This document shows, piece by piece, positions 7,904-16,790 of a stretch of DNA of 64,000 nt. Position 1 is the first letter of the stretch. Every line of letters begins with the position of its first letter. Under the pieces are notes generated by a model. It was not told the DNA's origin. It ran no database searches and saw only the letters and a program-made list of their open reading frames with translations. Both the position numbers and the translations under genes were made by a program. The DNA is from Desulfamplus sp. (GTDB taxonomy: Bacteria > Desulfobacterota > Desulfobacteria > Desulfobacterales > Desulfobacteraceae), in contig JADFZJ010000006.1 of NCBI GenBank assembly GCA_015232555.1, positions 17,272 through 81,271 of the forward strand. The letters are read 5' to 3'.

Positions 7904-10900
7904 ATGGATTTAAACAGGAGAGAGTTTATACAGGTTACCAGTGCTACTGCTGCGGGTCTTGCAGTAAGCACTCTTGGCTTTGACCTGATGCCGGTCAAAG
8001 CACATGCCCAGATGCTCAAGACTAAATATGCCAAAGAGACCACCACAATTTGCTGCTACTGTGCTGTAGGGTGCGGTGCGATTGTCCACACAAGCCAGCG
8101 GGGAGACGGCAGGGTTATCAACATTGAAGGTGATCCTGATCATGTAATCAACCGCGGTGCTTTGTGCCCAAAAGGCGGCTCAATGAAGCAGTTGGTTGAG
8201 AATGAAAACAGGCTGACACGTCCAATGTATAGAGCTCCGTTTTCAGACGAATGGCAGGCTGTATCATGGGACTGGGCTTTAGAACATATTGCCCAGAAAA
8301 TTAAAGCAACAAGAGATGCCACCTTTGAGACTAAAAACTCAAAAGGTCAAGTTGTAAACCGTACAACTGCCATTGCATCTGTTGGTTCTGCTGCAATGGA
8401 TAACGAGGAGTGCTGGACATATCAGGCAATGCTGCGTGCCTTGGGGCTTGTCTATATCGAACATCAGGCTCGTATCTGACACAGTGCAACTGTAGCGGCT
8501 CTGGCAGAGTCGTTTGGACGCGGTGCAATGACCAACCACTGGATCGATCTTAAAAATAGTGACTGTATTCTTATTATGGGCAGTAATGCTGCTGAAAACC
8601 ACCCAATTTCTTTCAAGTATGTAACAGAAGCAATGCGAAATGGTGCAAAACTGATAAGTGTTGATCCCCGTTTTACAAAAACTTCATCTAAAGCAGATAT
8701 CTATACAGCCTTACGTTCTGGAACTGATATCGCCTTTCTTGGCGGTATGATCAAGTATATTTTGGATAACAACCTCTATAATAAAGATTATACTGTTGAA
8801 TACACAAACGCATCTTTTATAGTAGGCAAAGATTTTACATTTGAGAATGGTCTCTTTTCAGGCTACACCAAGGGAAAAGAGGGGCAGGGTCCATCAACAG
8901 GAAGTTATGACAAAGCTAAGTGGGCTTTTGAAGTTGATGAAAAGGGTATTCCAAAGATGGACAAAACCCTTCAAGATCCAAGATGTGTATTCCAGCTTAT
9001 GAAAAAACATTATGAGCGTTATACACCAGATGTTGTCTCTACAATAACAGGTACATCGCAAGAAGACCTTTTAACTGTGTATAAAACATACTCTGCTACT
9101 GGTGAGACAGGAAAAGCTGGTACTATCATGTATGCAATGGGCTGGACACAGCATACAGTCGGTACTCAGATGATCCGCACAATGTGCATGATTCAGCTTC
9201 TTCTTGGAAATATGGGTGTTGCAGGCGGCGGTGTAAATGCTCTTCGCGGGGAGTCAAATGTTCAAGGTTCAACTGACCATGCCCTATTGTGGCATCTGTG
9301 GCCCGGCTATCTTAAAGGTCCTAAAGCATCACAAGATACCCTTACAGCCTATAACACCAAATGGACACCGAAAAGCAGTGATCCTCAATCTGTCAACTGG
9401 TGGCAGAACTATCCAAAATACGCTGTAAGTATGCTTAAATCCTTTTTTGGAGATAAGGCAACCAAAGAGAACGATTTTGGATATTCATGGCTTCCAAAGG
9501 CAGATGACACGGGAAGTTATTCATGGTTTGACATTTTTGATGCAATGTACAAAGAGAAGATCAAAGGGTTCTTTTCATGGGGGCAGAATCCTGCATGTTC
9601 AGGCTCTAACTCAGGCAAGACAAGACAAGCTCTTGAAAAACTTGAGTGGTTAGTCAATGTTAATCTATTTGACAATGAGACTGGCTCTTTTTGGAGAGGT
9701 CCTGGAGTTGATCCTAAGAAGGTAAAAACAGAGGTTTTCATGCTGCCAGCAGCAGTTTCTGTGGAAAAAGAGGGCAGTATTATAAACTCTGGGCGCTGGA
9801 TGCAGTGGCGTTATCAGGGACCCAAACCTATGGGAGACAGCCGTCCTGACGGTGATATCATTATGGAGCTTTTCAATAAAATAAAAGAGCTTTACCACAA
9901 GGATGCTCCTGTAGCTAACAAAGGCAAAAATAACAAAAAAGGCAAAAAAAGTAATCAAAATAGTAAAGGTGGAGTATTCCCAGAACCTATTTTGAATCTT
10001 AAGTGGGATTATGAGACTAACGGAGCGTATGATCCACATAAAGCAGCAAAAGAGATCAACGGATATTTTCTGAATGATGTAACTATTAAGGATAAGCAGT
10101 ACAAAAAAGGTACTCTTGTTCCTAACTTCACCATGCTTCAAGCCGATGGCTCAACGTCTTCAGGATGCTGGGTTTATTGCAACAGCTATACCGAAGATGG
10201 CAATATGGCAGCCAGAAGAGACACTCAAGATGCACCTAACAATATCGGATTATATCCCAAATTTGCATGGGCATGGCCCCTTAACCGCCGTATTTTATAC
10301 AACCGTGCATCAATGAATCCCAAAGGCGAGCCGTGGAACAAGGATAAATGGGTTGTCAAATTTGCAGGCGAACAAAAAGATGGCAAATGGACAACCACCA
10401 AATGGGAAGGAGATATTCCAGATGGTCCAGCCTTCCCTCTTCAGAATCCTGACGGAACAAAACGTGAAGATGGAAAAAATCCGTTTATCATGCAAAAAGA
10501 TGGATATGGACAGATATATGGTCCAGGACTTGCTGACGGTCCATTCCCTGAACACTATGAGCCTTTAGAGTGTCCTGTTGAGAAAAATTATCTAAGCCCA
10601 CAGATGGTCAACCCGACAGCAGTTGTCTATTCCACAGATCAAGATTCACACGCAACATGCGATCCAAGGTTCCCATTTGTCGGCACAACCTACCGTGTTT
10701 GCGAACATTGGCAGACTGGTCTTATGACACGTCCCCAGTCATGGTTGATGGAGTTGCAGCCACAGATGTTTGTTGAAATGAGCGAAGAGCTTGCAGCATT
10801 AAGAGGCATCAAAAACGGAGAGCGTGTAAAGGTTAGCAGTGCGAGAGGAGAGGTTAAATGCACAGCGATGGTTACTAAACGCTTTAAGCCATTTAAAATT

Positions 10901-11065
10901 GGCAACGGCATTGTTCATCAAGTTGGTGTTCCATGGCATTTTGGATGGAGATGGCCTGACAGCGGTGCTGAAGAGAGTGCAAATCTATTGACTCCATCGG
11001 CTGGTGATCCCAATACCCGTATTCCTGAAACCAAGGCATTCATGGTCAATGTGACCAAACTATAA
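7904..11065 (+). CDS. fdhA: Periplasmic formate dehydrogenase, catalytic alpha subunit, selenocysteine-containing
   Basis: Molybdo/tungstopterin formate dehydrogenase oxidising formate to CO2. The gene is read through an in-frame TGA at 8477-8479 (codon 192). The frames on both sides join as ARI-Sec-HSATVAALAESFGRGAM, matching the ARI-U-H context of FdnG/FdhA enzymes. The same position, 192, carries selenocysteine in Desulfovibrio FdhA. Total length is 1053 residues. A Tat signal (NRREFIQ plus hydrophobic stretch) sends it to the periplasm. A [4Fe-4S] site is formed by Cys50, Cys53, Cys57 and Cys88 (CCYCAVGC...LCPKG). A SECIS hairpin must lie just after the TGA; the candidate apical region is about 8489-8509, but I could not confirm its pairing. 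Residues about 669-691 form a Lys/Asn-rich insert (KGKNNKKGKKSNQNSKGG). The small subunit gene follows 15 bp downstream. Confidence 0.95.
8477..8479 (+). other. Selenocysteine-recoded TGA codon of fdhA
   Basis: In-frame TGA flanked by conserved formate dehydrogenase sequence on both sides. Codons before it encode HQAR-I and codons after it HSATVAAL, continuing for 860 residues without another stop. This is the canonical Sec position of the family. Decoding needs SelA, SelB and SelC, none of which is in the window. Confidence 0.93.
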
Positions 11066-11080
11066 AAGGAGGTGATCAGT

Positions 11081-11800
11081 ATGGAAAAGTCGTTTTTTAT
11101 TGATACAACCATCTGCACAGGATGCAGAGGATGTCAGATAGCTTGTAAACAGTGGCATGATCTGCCTGCTGAAAGCACTAAAAACTTAGGAACATTCCAG
11201 AATCCGCCTGATCTCTCCTTTGTTACCTACAAATTGGTCAGGATGAAAGAAGAGGTTATTGACAATAAGCTGAACTGGCTCTTTTTTCCTGAGCAGTGCC
11301 GCCACTGCATCGAAGCTCCATGTTTGCAGATTGCTGAAAATCCCAAAGCAATTTACAAAGACTCTGATACTGGTGCAATTCTCTATACTGCAAAGACATC
11401 TGACCTTGATGCTGATGCCATTATTGAATCTTGTCCTTACAACATACCAAGAAAAAGAGATGATGGAACTCTTGCAAAGTGTGATATGTGTAATGACCGT
11501 GTGCATAACGGCTTAAAACCAGCATGTGTAACTGCCTGTCCAACTGGCACAATGCAATTCGGAGATCGTCAGGAGATGCTGGATATGGCAAATAAAAGGC
11601 TTGCAGAAGTTAAGGCAAAATTTCCCAATGCCTCTCTTCTCAACCCTGATGATGTAAATGTAATCTATCTTGCTGCACATGATCCAAAGCTCTACTATGA
11701 GTATGCAGTTGCGTCAAACAACCGTGCGGAAAAAGGAATTAGCCGTAAAGTTGCATTACGTAAGATGATGGGACCTTTTGCTTCATTGATGAGGGTATAG
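11081..11800 (+). CDS. fdhB: Formate dehydrogenase iron-sulfur beta subunit (FdhB)
   Basis: Electron-transfer subunit of the soluble periplasmic formate dehydrogenase. It has 239 residues from the ATG at 11081, chosen because AAAGGAGGT at 11065-11073 sits at ideal distance; a GTG at 11072 overlaps that Shine-Dalgarno sequence. It contains the ferredoxin motifs TICTGCRGCQIACK (Cys12, 15, 18, 22), FFPEQCRHCIEAPC, ESCPYNIP, and CDMCNDRV...PACVTACPTG, enough for four [4Fe-4S] clusters. No signal peptide or membrane helix is present, so it is expected to be co-exported with FdhA through the Tat signal of the partner. No membrane cytochrome b subunit follows, which matches two-subunit Desulfovibrio FdhAB that donates to periplasmic cytochrome c3. 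A terminator lies about 100 bp downstream. Confidence 0.94.
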   Translation: MEKSFFIDTTICTGCRGCQIACKQWHDLPAESTKNLGTFQNPPDLSFVTYKLVRMKEEVIDNKLNWLFFPEQCRHCIEAPCLQIAENPKAIYKDSDTGAILYTAKTSDLDADAIIESCPYNIPRKRDDGTLAKCDMCNDRVHNGLKPACVTACPTGTMQFGDRQEMLDMANKRLAEVKAKFPNASLLNPDDVNVIYLAAHDPKLYYEYAVASNNRAEKGISRKVALRKMMGPFASLMRV

Positions 11801-11900
11801 ATTATCTTTTAAAACTGTTCAAATAGGAGTTTAAATAATGTTTATCCTCTTTAAGTTTACCCTATTTAAAGCAGAGCAGAATTAAAGTTTAAGTTTCAAA

Positions 11901-11937
11901 AAATAAGGGCACATTGTATAGTGCCCTTATTTTTTTA
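11901..11937 (+). terminator. Rho-independent terminator after fdhAB
   Basis: A strong 12-bp stem (AAATAAGGGCAC pairing with GTGCCCTTATTT) with an 8-base loop and a run of T. It lies 100 bp after the fdhB stop and before fdhE. Confidence 0.92.
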
Positions 11938-11997
11938 TATTCAACTACCCCATTGATCGCACAATTAAGAAGATCACACAATTAACACGGAGACTTT

Positions 11998-12903
11998 ATG
12001 ACTATAAATAGTCCTATTACGCCAGAGCAGATAAGAAAAAGTGCAGATATGCTCAAACAGACGAGACCAGCATATAAATATTTGATAGATTTTTATGAAG
12101 AGATGTTCGTTATCCAAGAAGAGAGTAAATCTGAACTTGACCTTGATCCTATTATAATTGGACAGGAGCAGATTAAATTGAAGATAGATAAAGGTATTTC
12201 TCTGATTAATCCTGATCAATTTGTAATTGACGTAAACCATGCAAAAAAACTTCTGATAAAAATTTGCAGCATAGCAGGTCAAAAATTACCACACCTGCTC
12301 GATGCATCACAAAATATTAGTGCTGGTTTATCAAACAATAGCTTTAACGCAGAGACTCTATTTAATGCACTGCTCAAAAATGACCCAAAAGCATTGAATA
12401 AAATTGCACAGACTATTAATGTAAATGAAGATGCACTGATTTTCTTTGCATTTGAAGCGATCGCTCCTTCTATTCAAGCATGTTCATCTCAATTATCTTA
12501 CTATCTTAAATCGGACAGTGAAGCTAAACCTTCACAAGAACAAGTTCCATGGAAAAAGGGAACATGCCCAGTCTGCGGCAATATTCCGCAGATGGGAATT
12601 TTAAATCAAGATGGCGAAAAATATCTTGTCTGCTCTTTATGTCTCCATAGATGGAAAACTTCACGAATGGGTTGTTCGCTCTGCCAAAACAGAGAGAAAG
12701 ATAAACAGCAATACTTTTTCAACGAAGAGGAGAAAGAGTATCGTGTTGCTCTTTGCGATAATTGCAAAAAATATATTAAAATAGTTGATTTAAGGGAGCT
12801 TGTAAGAGCTTTTTATCCTCCTTTAGAACAGCTTTGCTCAATTCATTTAGATATGCAGGCGTCAGAGCAGGGATATCAAGGTTTGGTTCAAAACAAGATT
12901 TGA
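11998..12903 (+). CDS. fdhE: Formate dehydrogenase accessory protein FdhE
   Basis: A 301-residue cytoplasmic maturation factor for formate dehydrogenases. The N-terminal half is helical. The C-terminal half carries rubredoxin-like zinc/iron-binding pairs: GTCPVCGNIPQMG, LVCSLCLHRW, GCSLCQN and ALCDNCKKYIKIVDLRE, typical of FdhE. Known FdhE binds apo-enzyme before Tat export and is needed for assembly of active respiratory formate dehydrogenases. It follows fdhAB but is separated by a terminator, so it probably has its own promoter. Its stop lies 83 bp before the GTG of the thioredoxin-fold gene. Confidence 0.92.
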   Translation: MTINSPITPEQIRKSADMLKQTRPAYKYLIDFYEEMFVIQEESKSELDLDPIIIGQEQIKLKIDKGISLINPDQFVIDVNHAKKLLIKICSIAGQKLPHLLDASQNISAGLSNNSFNAETLFNALLKNDPKALNKIAQTINVNEDALIFFAFEAIAPSIQACSSQLSYYLKSDSEAKPSQEQVPWKKGTCPVCGNIPQMGILNQDGEKYLVCSLCLHRWKTSRMGCSLCQNREKDKQQYFFNEEEKEYRVALCDNCKKYIKIVDLRELVRAFYPPLEQLCSIHLDMQASEQGYQGLVQNKI

Positions 12904-12986
12904 CAATAGTTAAAGAGTCCCCCAAACATACCGGAGTTGTTATAAAATTAAAAGTTTTGAAATTAAATGACCAAAGGAGGTTTAAA

Positions 12987-13595
12987 GTGCGTTACCATTA
13001 TTATGTTAGCGTAATTTTAGCTTTAATCTTTACATTAACTTTTACACCATTGTTTGGAATAAAAGATGTTCAGGCTCAACAAAACCAAACGAGTGAAAAA
13101 GAGTCTGCAACTAAGGGAGAATCTCTATCAAACGTTATATTTAACTCTCTTAACAACATCTCTTATCAGCAATATTTAGACGCGGGCGACAAAAATTTTA
13201 AGCTCGCTGACATTAATGCAGATGTTATTCTTGTCCAGATTTTCAGTATGTATTGTCCGCATTGCCAAAGAGATGCACCAAATATGAATAATTTTTTCAA
13301 TCTTATTCAAAAGAGCGAATCTTACAAGGACAAGATCAAATTTATAGGAATTGGTGTAGGCAACTCTGAATTTGAGGTAGAATTTTTTCGTAAAACATAC
13401 TCAGTTGAATTTCCACTTTTACCTGATCAAGACTTTAAAATTCATAAACTTTTAGGTGAGGTGAGAACACCATACTTTATAGGCTTTAAAAAAATCAAAG
13501 ACGGCTCTTTAAAGCTGTTCATGTCAGAATCTGGCGGAGATAGAGAGCCTAAAGCCTTTCTTGAGCAGATTGTAAAGCAGGCTGATATTAAGTGA
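12987..13595 (+). CDS. Exported thioredoxin-fold (TlpA/peroxiredoxin-like) protein with CPHC
   Basis: A 202-residue protein when begun at the GTG at 12987, preceded by AAAGGAGG at 12973-12980. The open frame continues upstream into fdhE, but without a signal. From this start the N-terminus is a classical signal peptide (YHYYVSVILALIFTLTFTPL...VQAQ). The body has a thioredoxin fold with VILVQIFSMYCPHCQRDAPN, so the redox pair is Cys-Pro-His-Cys as in DsbA, within a TlpA-like context (FIGIGVGN, FPLLPDQDFKIHKLL, RTPYFIGF). It is likely a periplasmic thiol-disulfide reductase. Its position after fdhE suggests a role in redox homeostasis or cytochrome/Fdh assembly, but the target is unknown. Confidence 0.82.
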   Translation: MRYHYYVSVILALIFTLTFTPLFGIKDVQAQQNQTSEKESATKGESLSNVIFNSLNNISYQQYLDAGDKNFKLADINADVILVQIFSMYCPHCQRDAPNMNNFFNLIQKSESYKDKIKFIGIGVGNSEFEVEFFRKTYSVEFPLLPDQDFKIHKLLGEVRTPYFIGFKKIKDGSLKLFMSESGGDREPKAFLEQIVKQADIK

Positions 13596-13624
13596 GTGTA
13601 GCCTTTTTATATTTAATCGAAACT

Positions 13625-13652
13625 GTAGAGACGCGGGTCCGTGCGTCTCTAC
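13625..13652. repeat. Dispersed 28-bp palindrome, copy 1
   Basis: A nearly perfect palindrome beginning GTAGAGACGC and ending GTGCGTCTCTAC, followed by TTTTTCTT. Two relatives occur at 17552-17579 and 62287-62314. The T-run downstream makes this copy able to act as a terminator for the thioredoxin-fold gene. Confidence 0.85.
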
Positions 13653-13711
13653 TTTTTCTTATAAACTCTTAATAGTCATACAAAATATCGGTTGCAGGAG
13701 GTTAAAATACT

Positions 13712-14341
13712 ATGTGCTGCTATATTAAAAATGCTGTTAAAGTATCTGTTTTTACTATCTTAATTGTTATTTTCAACATTATGGCAATAACATCAGAAGT
13801 TTATTCCCTCTCTGATGTTTATGGAGATAAAATCTATAATATAGGAGAGTTAAAACCAACAGACAGCAATTTAAAGGTAAAAGTCGGCGATATCGCCCCT
13901 GATTTTACCCTTAAAGCCATCTCAGGTCAGACTGTTACATTGAGTCAGTTCAGAGATAAAAAAAATGTTATGCTCACCTTTATTCCAGCAGCATGGACAC
14001 CAGTATGTTCTGATCAGTGGCCTGGATATAATATTGCAAAGCAGCTCTTTGAATCTCACGACACTGTTATTATTGGAATCAGCATAGATAATCTTCCAAC
14101 TCTCTTTGCATGGACACAACAGATGGGAGCTTTGTGGTTTGAAGTTCTTTCAGATTTCTGGCCTCATGGCAGGGTTGCAGACAGCTACGGGATTTTAAGA
14201 GGGGACGGAGTTGCAGAACGGGCGATCTTCTTGATTGATAAAAAAGGTGTGATACGGTTTATAAATGTCAGCGATATCAATACCCGCCCAGATTTAGGTC
14301 AGATTGTAAAAGCAATGCAGGAGATATCAGAAGATAAATAA
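13712..14341 (+). CDS. Peroxiredoxin (AhpC/TSA, AhpE/BCP-like), membrane-anchored or exported
   Basis: A 209-residue peroxiredoxin. The N-terminus has a hydrophobic segment (VSVFTILIVIFNIMAITS) that serves as signal or anchor. The catalytic domain starts VKVGDIAPDFTLKAISGQTV and contains the peroxidatic site AAWTPVCSDQ with the TxxC motif, then IIGISIDNLPTLFAW and AERAIFLIDKKGVIRFINV. It would reduce hydroperoxides at the cell envelope, which fits an anaerobe's oxidative-stress defence. A GCAGGAGG ribosome-binding site precedes the ATG. With the preceding thioredoxin-fold protein it may form a reductant-peroxidase pair. No obvious resolving cysteine is visible near the C-terminus, suggesting a 1-Cys type. 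Confidence 0.85.
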   Translation: MCCYIKNAVKVSVFTILIVIFNIMAITSEVYSLSDVYGDKIYNIGELKPTDSNLKVKVGDIAPDFTLKAISGQTVTLSQFRDKKNVMLTFIPAAWTPVCSDQWPGYNIAKQLFESHDTVIIGISIDNLPTLFAWTQQMGALWFEVLSDFWPHGRVADSYGILRGDGVAERAIFLIDKKGVIRFINVSDINTRPDLGQIVKAMQEISEDK

Positions 14342-14398
14342 TTACAGTTCCTTGCAGTATAAAGGAGAAACTCAAATTCATCTTCAGTCAGCTTAAAA

Positions 14399-15298
14399 TT
14401 AGGGAGATGAAAGACGCAGCCTGCTTATTATATTTGCATGGCAGTAGTTATTGCACTCATCTAAAAAACTCTCCTCTCTCTTTTTAAGAGCAATCATAAG
14501 CAGTTGAATGCAAAGAGCAGCAACTAAAGCTATCAAAGTGGTGTCAAACGCTACTGCAAGCCCTGATGTAATCTCCTGCAAAGATGTTTTAAGATATTCA
14601 ATTCCCTCATTTTTTATAAGAACAGTTCCAAAACTTCCAATTGCCTGAGAAAGTCCAAGAACTGTTCCTATAAAGCCAAGCACTGGAATTGCCCAAACGA
14701 ATCCTCTGATTAAAGCATAACTCGACTCCATCTGATCTTCGTCATTTTGAGCTTGAGCACGAAGAACCTCTGACACATCAGCTATCAATCCGATATTCTT
14801 AAGGTTTGCAAGAGCACGTTCTATACGGTTGAGCAGTACAAAATGTTTTGGATCATCTACAAGACCATACATTCGAGATAGAATGTCTTTTGCAGTATCT
14901 CTTGTCAATTCAAAATCAGCAGTTTGAGGTACAACCATTAAAAAGAGAGCTTTTTGCTGAAAAATAATCTTTCTCCACTTTATAAACATAATCGAAATAG
15001 ACCAGCATGAGAAAAAAACAATAAAGAACGGAGTGATGCCTCTTTGCAAAAAGAGTTCGCTCATCTTACCTATATTCAAGATAGAGCTTATATCTAAAAT
15101 AAAGGGAATAAAATTAGAAATCTCTTTGTAGTAAAATTGAGGGGCGTAAAAGATAAGAAAGAAGAAAACTCCAAGAAAGAAGGTAAGTGTAAGATTGACA
15201 TCAGTATATTTTCCGCCATTTACTCCGATTTTCTCCTCAATATCCATTTTTTTCCATTGAAGAATTTTTATTAAATCACCATTTCGTAATCTGCTCAT
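14399..15298 (-). CDS. MotA/TolQ/ExbB-type proton channel family protein
   Basis: A 299-residue membrane protein with two N-terminal hydrophobic segments (FLGVFFFLIFYAPQFYY; FFIVFFSCWSISIMF) and the ExbB/TolQ core at the C-terminal half. The core reads GFVWAIPVLGFIGTVLGLSQAIGSF, then GLAVAFDTTLIALVAALCIQ, the signature helices lining the proton path. The family couples proton motive force to TonB-, Tol- or MotB-type partners. No ExbD/TolR/MotB gene is next to it, so the partner is elsewhere. It is downstream of the AmpG-like gene on the same strand (about 100 bp). Confidence 0.87.
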   Translation of the reverse strand: MSRLRNGDLIKILQWKKMDIEEKIGVNGGKYTDVNLTLTFFLGVFFFLIFYAPQFYYKEISNFIPFILDISSILNIGKMSELFLQRGITPFFIVFFSCWSISIMFIKWRKIIFQQKALFLMVVPQTADFELTRDTAKDILSRMYGLVDDPKHFVLLNRIERALANLKNIGLIADVSEVLRAQAQNDEDQMESSYALIRGFVWAIPVLGFIGTVLGLSQAIGSFGTVLIKNEGIEYLKTSLQEITSGLAVAFDTTLIALVAALCIQLLMIALKKREESFLDECNNYCHANIISRLRLSSP

Positions 15299-15401
15299 AT
15301 TGTTTTTAATGCCTTTGGCTTATTTTGAAGTTTAATGAGGCATCTTTTTCGGTAAAAATGCCTTCATATAGTTCTTAGTTAAGCATAATATCTTGATATA
15401 T

Positions 15402-16616
15402 TTATTTTTTACTGCTGATATAAAATGGGAATATTATACCAGGAATCGCAATCAAGGTGCAGAAGATAAAAAATCCTGTCCATCGTATATGCTCTACTAT
15501 AAACCCAGTAGGAGCTGATGCAATTACCCGCGGAATACCCATAAGGCTTGAGAGAAGTGCGTACTGAGTTGCTGTAAATCTGCGGTTTGTCATAGATGCC
15601 ATAAATGCGATGTATGCTGCTGTTCCCATACCGCTGGAGATATTTTCAAACGCAATAACTCCTGAAAGCAGAGGGATACTGTGTCCAACCATTGCAAGCC
15701 ATGCAAAACAGGCGGTTGATAATGCCTGAAGGATACCAAACATCCAGAGACTTCGGTTGATGCCAAGTTTGAGCATAAGAACCCCGCCTGCAAATGTTCC
15801 TCCTAAAGTTGCCCAAAACCCGAATACCTTTACCACAGTGCCGATTTCGGTTTTTGTAAATCCAATATCAAGATAGAATGGTGTTGTCATTGCAGATGCC
15901 ATCGTGTCGCCGATTTTGTAAAAGAGAATAAACAGAAGAATTAGTACAGCTCCGTCTCTTGCAAAATACTCTTTTAAAGGCTCTACTACAGCCTCATAGA
16001 TTGTAGCTGGCTGTCCATCAACTACAGCAGGCTCAGGAGTGAAGACAACAGCGGCTACTGCTGGCAGAAGAGAAGCTGCCATAATCAGATAGACCATTGA
16101 AAATGGAATATGGTCAGCAAGGATAAGCCCTCCGCCTGACGCAAGCAGCATACCAGCACGATATCCATAAATATACATGGAAGAGCCAAGCCCAAGCTCT
16201 TCATCATTTAAATCTTCTCTTCTATAGGCATCAACAATAATATCTTGCGATGCACTAAAAAAAGTTACTAAAAATGCAGTAAATGCAACCAGCCACGGTG
16301 CTTTTGAAGGGCTTGTCAATCCAAGCAGAGCAATTGATAAAATAAGCAACATCTGTGAAACCAGAAGCCAGCCCTTTCGTCTGCCTAAAAATGGAAGTGT
16401 AAAGCGGTCAAAAATGGGTGCCCAAAGAAATTTAAGAGTATATGGAAGCCCGACAAGAGAGAACATTCCGATTGTTGCGAGATCAACTCCTTCCTGTTTC
16501 ATCCATGCCTGAAGCACAGAAATTGTAAGCAGCAGAGGAACACCGCACGAAAATCCCATAATAAGAGATACAACCATCTTTCTGCTTACAATTTTGCTAA
16601 AAATTTTATGTGTCAT
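15402..16616 (-). CDS. ampG: AmpG-like muropeptide MFS transporter
   Basis: A 404-residue major facilitator with about twelve membrane helices. Its features fit the AmpG subgroup: KMVVSLIMGFSCGVPLLLT, WMKQEGVDLATIGMFSLVGL, KFLWAPIFDRFTLPFLGRRK (cytoplasmic loop 2-3 motif), QDIIVDAYRREDLNDEELG, and FENISSGMGTAAYIAFMASM. AmpG imports anhydromuropeptides released from cell-wall turnover for recycling. No other peptidoglycan recycling genes are adjacent. The gene could be cotranscribed with the downstream ExbB-like gene. Confidence 0.88.
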   Translation of the reverse strand: MTHKIFSKIVSRKMVVSLIMGFSCGVPLLLTISVLQAWMKQEGVDLATIGMFSLVGLPYTLKFLWAPIFDRFTLPFLGRRKGWLLVSQMLLILSIALLGLTSPSKAPWLVAFTAFLVTFFSASQDIIVDAYRREDLNDEELGLGSSMYIYGYRAGMLLASGGGLILADHIPFSMVYLIMAASLLPAVAAVVFTPEPAVVDGQPATIYEAVVEPLKEYFARDGAVLILLFILFYKIGDTMASAMTTPFYLDIGFTKTEIGTVVKVFGFWATLGGTFAGGVLMLKLGINRSLWMFGILQALSTACFAWLAMVGHSIPLLSGVIAFENISSGMGTAAYIAFMASMTNRRFTATQYALLSSLMGIPRVIASAPTGFIVEHIRWTGFFIFCTLIAIPGIIFPFYISSKK

Positions 16617-16790
16617 AATTTTATAGATTTCTCACTTTTCAAGAGTTGTGCGGTTCTTCATTGTTATTAAAAACACTGGTATGATTAAAAAAACGATTGC
16701 TTAAATCTTTTTATCAAAATATGAATCAATATAAAATATTTTTTGATATTATTAAGCAGGCAATTATTTTTTACTGCGGGACAAAATTTC

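Noticed and set aside
8528-11065. Separate large oxidoreductase gene starting at 8528
   Set aside because: It is the downstream half of fdhA after the selenocysteine TGA at 8477; the frame and conserved motifs continue without a break.
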